Shown: piece by piece, positions 58,915 through 64,000 of the stretch
Layout: each line of letters opens with the position of its first letter
How positions within the stretch are numbered: position 1 is the stretch's first letter
Virus record (IMG/VR): IMGVR_UViG_3300005613_000035
Span: 17,189-81,188 of that record
DNA from: a virus
DNA: 64,000 nt
Reading direction: 5' to 3' (one strand)
The notes under the pieces: model-generated
Databases searched by the model: none
What the model was told of the DNA's origin: nothing
Seen by the model: the letters and a program-made list of their open reading frames with translations, nothing else
Translations under genes and position numbers: made by a program

Positions 58915-59074
58915 TTTTTACCTCCTTTTGTTTGGAAGCGCAGCCGGCCCTATAGGCACGAAGTAACGCTTCCGCTAATTCAAATTTGTTTACTGGAGTC
59001 ACCAAGTGTGAGGCATCATATTTTTCGCAATAATCATTAGCATCGCCCCATGTTTTAAAATTTCCTTCTGGCAT
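58841..59074 (-). CDS. Small unknown protein overlapping the next gene
   Basis: 77 residues starting MPEGNFKTWGDANDYCEKYD, with GGGGGTAA upstream. Its last 25 codons overlap the start of the 58633-58914 gene in another frame and read through that gene's ribosome binding site, so the original stop may have been lost. The N-terminal 50 residues look genuine. Confidence 0.5.
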   Translation of the reverse strand: MPEGNFKTWGDANDYCEKYDASHLVTPVNKFELAEALLRAYRAGCASKQKEVKNGRMYRNGGISASAKNKPVKNVAI

Positions 59075-59089
59075 AGTTACCCCCTTTTT

Positions 59090-59246
59090 TTATATCAATC
59101 TTTTGTTTTGTATATTTATTAGCCATAGTTTCTTATAATTTACAAGGATTGGAAAGTCAACACCTAAATCCCAACACCTATAAATAATGATAGATAGTTC
59201 ATTTTTTTCCTTCATTTCCAATACTCCAACATTATCAAACTCATCA
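59090..59246 (-). pseudogene. Degraded copy of part of the 48.3-kb gene
   Basis: The - strand frame reads DEFDNVGVLEMKEKN, matching the DEFDSVGVLEMKAK part of the 48325-48690 protein, then continues with unrelated codons to TAA 59090. A stop lies just upstream of the match. Probably a remnant left by recombination; a 38-residue peptide from the internal ATG is possible but unlikely. Confidence 0.5.
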
Positions 59247-59258
59247 GTTATTAACTAA

Positions 59259-59453
59259 TTAGTTGTAAGGCAATGGTTCTCTGCTAAACCCACCAGAAAA
59301 AACAACATTAGCTTTTTTTGGCCACGGTTCTCCAAATATTACCCGACCATGATCGTCACAAATTCGATACGCCAAACCTGTTGCCTCCACTTCTTTTACT
59401 TCCCAATCTTCCTCTTTCTGATCCGGGTGTTTAAAATAAATTCGATATCTCAT
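59259..59453 (-). CDS. Small unknown protein
   Basis: 64 residues, GGAGGTAAAAC upstream. Beta-like (MRYRIYFKHPDQKEEDWEVK; AYRICDDHGRVIFGEPW), ending in a Pro-rich tail. It resembles short cassette proteins seen in phages and bacteria, GC-rich relative to core genes. Function unknown. Confidence 0.5.
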   Translation of the reverse strand: MRYRIYFKHPDQKEEDWEVKEVEATGLAYRICDDHGRVIFGEPWPKKANVVFSGGFSREPLPYN

Positions 59454-59474
59454 GTTTTACCTCCTTATTTGTTG

Positions 59475-59759
59475 TTATACAGGTTCTTTTAGATGATTTA
59501 GCTGTATTAGCTCATAACTTCTTTTCCGGCTATCAACAACCTCTTCCAACATTTCAACGTACTCTCTTGTAGCTTGATGCCATGTTGATCTCTCAGCATC
59601 AGATGGTTCGGGTATTGAGTCTAAAAGAAGGCTATCTTCATATTCCATATCCTTAATTACCCGTTTTATTTCCTCATAACATTTTGTAAATCCAGAATGT
59701 TCTCCATATGCTGTCCAAGATTCTTCTTTTATTAATTCTAACAAACTATATAGGCCCAT
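59475..59759 (-). CDS. Small helical protein
   Basis: 94 residues with AAAAGGAGATATA upstream. Largely helical and acidic (CYEEIKRVIKDMEYEDSLLL; ATREYVEMLEEVVDSRKRSY). Follows the RecB-like nuclease gene by 13 bases. No family recognised. Confidence 0.5.
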   Translation of the reverse strand: MGLYSLLELIKEESWTAYGEHSGFTKCYEEIKRVIKDMEYEDSLLLDSIPEPSDAERSTWHQATREYVEMLEEVVDSRKRSYELIQLNHLKEPV

Positions 59760-59772
59760 TATATCTCCTTTT

Positions 59773-60489
59773 TTATATATAATATGCTAACATACTCTTA
59801 ATTACAGTTATGTAATTAGGTACTTCAATTATGTTAATATCTTCATCTGTAATATGGTAAAGCACCATGTTATGTTTCTGATAATCTGGAAAGTATCCCT
59901 CCTTTCTTAGAATATATGAGTATAAATTAAGCTGTAGTACATACTTATAATAATTACAATCATCAAGATGCTGTATTGGAAACTTTGCTTTTCTCCATAT
60001 GTTATTATATTTTATTTCCTTCACAAACTTCCAATCTGCTATGTACAGTTGATTGTCCTTTTTTAATAGTAGATCAACAGTACCTGCTATTCCTAACTTT
60101 GGACTTGCTATGACTTTCTCAGCTTCTAAACATATGTAGTTGTTAGCATCGAACATTTCAAATATGTCTTTAATATTCCTGTGTACATTATCTAATATTT
60201 GTATATTTCTATTATAAAAACAATCCTCCGCATATTTATGGTATAATGTGCCTCTTTCTCTTGCTTTTCTTCCTTTAGTTTCCCAAGCTTCCCGCACCTC
60301 TTCAGCTATAAGCCCATGTTTTAATGCATACTTTTCAGATATTTCTTTAGCATTAAACTTATTAAAGAACTTACTTATAAAAGTTGTACCTGATGTAAAC
60401 TTTAAGTCAGTATCTTTATCTAAAGTATATGTATGTGTTGATGCATCAAATAGAATATTTCCAGCACTTGGATGTGGTGATAGTATCAT
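59773..60489 (-). CDS. RecB/Cas4-like PD-(D/E)XK nuclease
   Basis: 238 residues. Motifs: RERGTLYHKYAEDCF (the GxxxHxxxE helix), CLEAEKVIASPKLGIAGTVD (Glu then Asp of motif II), LYIADWKF (D-x-K) and YKYVLQLNLYSYIL (QxxxY). This set is found in phage exonucleases used in recombination or end processing. It overlaps the upstream gene by four bases (ATGA). Confidence 0.8.
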   Translation of the reverse strand: MILSPHPSAGNILFDASTHTYTLDKDTDLKFTSGTTFISKFFNKFNAKEISEKYALKHGLIAEEVREAWETKGRKARERGTLYHKYAEDCFYNRNIQILDNVHRNIKDIFEMFDANNYICLEAEKVIASPKLGIAGTVDLLLKKDNQLYIADWKFVKEIKYNNIWRKAKFPIQHLDDCNYYKYVLQLNLYSYILRKEGYFPDYQKHNMVLYHITDEDINIIEVPNYITVIKSMLAYYI

Positions 60490-60782
60490 AAATCACCTAT
60501 CAACTTGTGTATTCTTTTTTGGACATACTCTTTTCCAAAAATATGGCACGGGCATGAACCTAACAAGCTTGAAAAATCAGATACAGTTGTATTAAATATT
60601 TCTGCACATATAATACAATTTGGAAATGGACAATGATCTAATGCTGCATCAACAGTTTTGTTCATTTTCCTATTTACCTTAATATACTCTTTTATTTCTT
60701 CAATACTATAACTCAAGTCATTAACCTTCACTTTACAAAACTTATGTTTAATCTTAAGCCAATATATTAATATTTGTCTCAT
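60486..60782 (-). CDS. Small Cys-containing protein
   Basis: 98 residues. Cys-rich segment HCPFPNCIICAEI and SCPCHIF may form a metal site; the N-terminus is basic and helical. It overlaps both neighbours by four bases, so the polymerase, this protein and the RecB-like nuclease are translated as a coupled set. Confidence 0.55.
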   Translation of the reverse strand: MRQILIYWLKIKHKFCKVKVNDLSYSIEEIKEYIKVNRKMNKTVDAALDHCPFPNCIICAEIFNTTVSDFSSLLGSCPCHIFGKEYVQKRIHKLIGDL

Positions 60783-63160
60783 AATACACTCCCTATTTTT
60801 TTAAGATCTCCCAAATTATTTCCAATACAAATATCTGCTATCAACTGTACTCTATCTAACTTATCAAAATCTTTATTTATATTTTCCATAGTATCTTGCA
60901 TAATATATGCTACATCTTTTATCTCATCTTCTGGACTCTGGCAAATAATACTGTCATACACTTGTAATGACAGGAAAGATTTCATCCTGTTTTCTATAAG
61001 CCTCTTATTTATCTTAATCATAGAAAGATACGTTAAAAATACTGCTGTACTTTGAATAGGATGATTAACTGCTTCTCGTAAGGTATGTGCATCCTCTTCT
61101 TTATGATATTTCCAACTTCTTTTAAATCCAAAATAGTTAGACACACACCCATATTTTATAACCTCTTCTTTAATATCCTCTATATATTTCTGTAATATTG
61201 GAAACTTAGCAAAATAATTATATATTATTTCCTCAGCTCTTTGTACTGAACATCTTAACTGTAAAGCTAAAGCTTCCTTTGACATTTGATACAAGATACC
61301 AAAGCTTACACCTTTTGCATCCGTTCTTAATAAATTATATTCTCCATACTCACCTTCAATCTTTCGCCTATTTTCAAATTCTATATAATTTAAGCTATTT
61401 ATTTCACAAGCTACTGCAGAATGAAACTCCTTTGTTTTATCGTTACATAATTTAATTAAGTTATAATCTCCTGATAACATAGCAGCAACTCGAATTTCCA
61501 TAGTTGAAAAGTCAGAGTATACAAATGTAAATCCTTCATGCGGTACATAACATCTTTTTATAATTTTATTTCTTGGTATATTTAACAAATTAATTCCAGT
61601 AGAATTAGGTCTACCACTTCCTGTTGCATGTAGACTATATTTTGTATGTGCTACATTATTAACTAACTTTGGAACTATCCCCGATAGAAAATTCTTTCTC
61701 ATAGATTCTATACTACGATAGTTAACCATACTTTTACAGTATTCATTCTCATGTTTCTTGGCATACACCTCCATTTCTTTTATACCAACAGATACCCCAC
61801 CTTTTTTTGTTTTTTTAAGAATTGGTAAACCATAATAATCTATCAGCAACCATTTAACCATCTGAGAAGATTTAGGATTAAACTTTTTACCAAAATGCAT
61901 CTCACATTTTTTTATGCTGTCTAATGCTTGTACTTTCATTAAAGCTTTTTCAGACTTATTTGCAAACTTTTTATCTGTTTTCCATAATGTGGGGATATCT
62001 ATTCTTACACCTTTCAAACTCATTTCAGTAAGTAGTTTATTAGTAGGCATAAGTATATTCTTGAATAACCAATCCTGGCCACATTTAAACAACAATCTTT
62101 CCTGCTTTTGTTTTATGGCAAATAATGTACCGATATCATTAATACCATATTGATATAATACCTTTGTATTTTTAACTAAATGAGCACCACCTACAGATTC
62201 TACTTCTTTCCAATATCCATAATAATCAGGATTATATTTACCTGTCAAGTAATTAAGATCATTATTTTTCATACCTGATAATACAAACTCTGCTAAACAA
62301 GTATCAAACTCCCAATATTTTAATTCTATTCCTAATTTTACATATAACCATTTAGCATCAAATGTATAATCTTGCCCAAGTATTGAATTTGTTTCTAATA
62401 ATTCCTTTAACTTAATGCTGTTTCTTTCAAGCATTTTAACAGGTATTAGATACAAATCACCTCTTTTGCCTACCTGTATTGTTTTTATGTTGTTAGTATA
62501 TGGATCTCGCCCATCTGTTTCAATATCTAAACCAAGTAAATTATTACTTAATTTCAGACACATACTATCAAAGTCATCATCAGTAGTTATTATAGTATAA
62601 GGATAATTCTTTGTTACAAAAGGTTCTGCATCTACCATTTCTGGTATTTTTAAAAATGCGGATCGTATTTCATCCCGTAATTCTGCATTATAAAGTTGTG
62701 CAGCAGGATGGTTTAAAACATAAACCTTTGCTTTAACTTTTGTACTATAAACTACTCTATTTTTATAGAATTTAAACTCGCTTTTATCTATATCAGTTAA
62801 AGAATATAATGCAGATGCACCTAATGCAATTATTAATTTTGGTTTAACCTCTCTTATGTTTCTATTTAAATGTATAAAGCACGCATCTAACTGTTGCTTT
62901 GTAGGTGTTTTATTACCAGCTATATAGCACTTTACTGCATTATCTATAGCAACATCTTCTTTTTTTAAATTAATAAGATCTAATAAAGATGTCAAAATTT
63001 TACCAGAATCTCCTACAAACGGTTCGCCTTTAATACATTCTTGTACTCCAAACATTTCACCTATAAACATATAGGTAGCATCAGTATTTCCAAAATACGG
63101 TTGGCAATTAATCCCCTCTTCATTTTTATATGCAGAGCATCTTGTACATCTTGGTTTCAT
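60779..63160 (-). CDS. Uracil-DNA-glycosylase / DNA polymerase A fusion
   Basis: 793 residues. Residues 1-175: family 4-type UDG with four Fe-S cysteines C5, C8, C78, C94, motif GEMFGVQECIKGEPFVGDSG and late NHPAAQLY (motif 2 His151). Residues about 205-350: 3'-5' exonuclease, LDIETDG (D212, E214), GQDYTFDAKWL and YGINDIG. Residues about 375-793: polymerase A with motif A YSDFSTMEIRVAAM (D550), motif B RTDAKGVSFGILY (R612, K616) and motif C LQVYDSII (D736). Motif C lacks the usual His and Glu (VYDS for VHDE). It replicates the phage genome; the UDG part could sense or remove uracil. Overlaps both neighbours by four bases. Confidence 0.9.
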   Translation of the reverse strand: MKPRCTRCSAYKNEEGINCQPYFGNTDATYMFIGEMFGVQECIKGEPFVGDSGKILTSLLDLINLKKEDVAIDNAVKCYIAGNKTPTKQQLDACFIHLNRNIREVKPKLIIALGASALYSLTDIDKSEFKFYKNRVVYSTKVKAKVYVLNHPAAQLYNAELRDEIRSAFLKIPEMVDAEPFVTKNYPYTIITTDDDFDSMCLKLSNNLLGLDIETDGRDPYTNNIKTIQVGKRGDLYLIPVKMLERNSIKLKELLETNSILGQDYTFDAKWLYVKLGIELKYWEFDTCLAEFVLSGMKNNDLNYLTGKYNPDYYGYWKEVESVGGAHLVKNTKVLYQYGINDIGTLFAIKQKQERLLFKCGQDWLFKNILMPTNKLLTEMSLKGVRIDIPTLWKTDKKFANKSEKALMKVQALDSIKKCEMHFGKKFNPKSSQMVKWLLIDYYGLPILKKTKKGGVSVGIKEMEVYAKKHENEYCKSMVNYRSIESMRKNFLSGIVPKLVNNVAHTKYSLHATGSGRPNSTGINLLNIPRNKIIKRCYVPHEGFTFVYSDFSTMEIRVAAMLSGDYNLIKLCNDKTKEFHSAVACEINSLNYIEFENRRKIEGEYGEYNLLRTDAKGVSFGILYQMSKEALALQLRCSVQRAEEIIYNYFAKFPILQKYIEDIKEEVIKYGCVSNYFGFKRSWKYHKEEDAHTLREAVNHPIQSTAVFLTYLSMIKINKRLIENRMKSFLSLQVYDSIICQSPEDEIKDVAYIMQDTMENINKDFDKLDRVQLIADICIGNNLGDLKKIGSVL

Positions 63161-63603
63161 AATAAGTCCTTACAATAACGCCTTAAAAAATAAGCCCACT
63201 TTGAGGCTTCACAGGCTTTAGCTTCAGCTAATTCTTTAACTTCATCACTTAAGTCCTTGCAATAACGCCTTAAATAATAAGCCCATTCTGGATCTTCACA
63301 GGCTTTAGCTTCAACTAACTCTTTAACCTCAGCACTTAAGTCCTTACAATCCAGCTTTAAACAATAAGCCCATTCTGGGTCTTCACAGGCTTTAGCTTCA
63401 GCTAAGGATTTAGCCTTGATACTTAAGCCCTTGCAATCTTTCCTTAAGTAACAAGCCCACTCTGGCACTACCAGATAAAATACTTTAGATAAAGGTGTAT
63501 TATCAGATATATTAGCTAACTTGTTTAACCCTTTACGATAACCATATTCACACCAGTTATAGGGATTATCCCTAAATATACGCCTCATCTTTTTAACTTT
63601 CAT
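63157..63603 (-). CDS. 29-residue alpha-repeat protein (paralogue of 46.8-kb gene)
   Basis: 148 residues with the same N-terminus (NPYNWCEYGYRKGLNKLANI) and the same 29-residue units as the 46783-47298 protein, here three and a half: DPEWAYYLRRYCKDLSDEVK then ELAEAKACE. It ends at the polymerase start (ATGA overlap), so the two are coupled. Last unit is cut at KDLL, one helix short of a full repeat. Confidence 0.65.
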   Translation of the reverse strand: MKVKKMRRIFRDNPYNWCEYGYRKGLNKLANISDNTPLSKVFYLVVPEWACYLRKDCKGLSIKAKSLAEAKACEDPEWAYCLKLDCKDLSAEVKELVEAKACEDPEWAYYLRRYCKDLSDEVKELAEAKACEASKWAYFLRRYCKDLL

Positions 63604-63619
63604 ACCTTCTCTCCATATA

Positions 63620-63874
63620 TTATTTTAATTCCTCAAAAACCAAGTCAACTATTTTGTTAATATTTACATTCTTGTAAACTTTCGCATCTTTTTCAATCCT
63701 ACAATTTTTAAGGTACGCTTCAATAGCTTTTATCATACTTATACGATATGGCTCAAGAGATGATAGAACAGCAGCTTCACGTAAGTCATCAACTTTCTTA
63801 GTCAGAAGTTTATAATGCGTACCAAACTTTATTTTTCTAACCATCCAGATTCCTTCATACATTTCATTAAGCAT
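63620..63874 (-). CDS. Small unknown protein
   Basis: 84 residues, helical and basic (RKIKFGTHYKLLTKKVDDLR; SMIKAIEAYLKNCRIEKDAK). The reading frame starts at ATG 63874, four bases after the preceding stop. No family recognised. Confidence 0.5.
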   Translation of the reverse strand: MLNEMYEGIWMVRKIKFGTHYKLLTKKVDDLREAAVLSSLEPYRISMIKAIEAYLKNCRIEKDAKVYKNVNINKIVDLVFEELK

Positions 63875-63877
63875 TTT

Positions 63878-64000
63878 TTAAATTCTCCAGCCCATTAAGA
63901 TAACTTCTGTATCGTCATTACATAAATACAAAAAACCCGCTTCTAAATCTTCATTAATAGGAACGTACACTGTTAAATCAAAATCAATACCTCCTATAAG
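63878..64000 (-). CDS. C-terminal end of a gene running off the window
   Basis: 41 codons in frame to TAA 63878-63880. The fragment reads GGIDFDLTVYVPINEDLEA then a short strand and MGWRI. It is beta-like and unrecognised; its start lies beyond base 64,000. Confidence 0.5.
   Translation of the reverse strand, partial: LIGGIDFDLTVYVPINEDLEAGFLYLCNDDTEVILMGWRI

Noticed and set aside
58927-58975. 7-bp inverted repeat GGAAGCG/CGCTTCC
   Set aside because: It lies within coding sequence of the 58841-59074 gene and has no further structure.
1-64000. CRISPR arrays and tRNA genes
   Set aside because: No regularly spaced direct repeats with unique spacers were seen, and no full cloverleaf was found by eye; a tRNA scan would be needed to exclude one completely.

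Overview
This window looks like about 64 kb from the middle of a large, AT-rich, tailed double-stranded DNA phage genome with siphovirus tail architecture. Most genes carry strong AGGAGG-type ribosome binding sites and are packed end to end, often with ATGA overlaps. The tail tip resembles that of lambda: a gpL-like protein with four cysteines, a gpK-like NlpC/P60 peptidase and a fused gpI-gpJ protein. Together with a heptosyltransferase-like gene and several Sec signal peptides, this suggests a Gram-negative host, but no host can be named. Terminase, portal, major capsid protein, helicase and primase are not in the window.

Left half (1-31,422, all + strand): late morphogenesis. Head-tail connector, head closure, HK97 gp10-like, tail terminator and major tail protein genes are interleaved with sugar and sulfate chemistry genes (GT8 end, GT9-like, sulfotransferase, degenerate PIG-L-like protein, GT4-like). 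These are followed by a homing nuclease carrying seven zinc-binding repeats, a tail chaperone pair joined by a textbook -1 frameshift signal, a 2,023-residue tape measure with an internal duplication, and the tail tip genes. The operon ends with a cassette of fibre and glycosidase-like proteins, three of which have signal peptides, plus a small M15-like peptidase. A 13-bp perfect terminator at 31,426-31,460 closes it.

Right half (31,469-64,000, all - strand): early and middle functions. These include a class II ribonucleotide reductase interrupted at its active site by a LAGLIDADG intein, an HNH nuclease next to it, a dNMP kinase-like/5'-nucleotidase-like fusion, a resolvase-like nuclease, Rad50- and Mre11-like recombination proteins, a DNA methyltransferase, a RecA/UvsX-like recombinase, a clamp-loader ATPase, a gp32-like protein, a RecB/Cas4-like nuclease and a uracil-DNA-glycosylase/DNA polymerase A fusion. 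Together these form a T4-like replication and recombination set built around a PolA enzyme.

Scattered among them are islands of small, GC-richer unknown genes (42.4-44.2, 48.3-50.8 and 58.2-59.8 kb). Some are flanked by long inverted repeats that resemble integron attC sites or structured RNAs. A control region at 57.2-57.7 kb holds a 57-residue Fis-type helix-turn-helix gene, three copies of a TTGACA-containing repeat and, beside it, a candidate structured RNA of at least 320 nt. A second candidate RNA, closed by an 11-bp stem, lies at 32,044-32,213.
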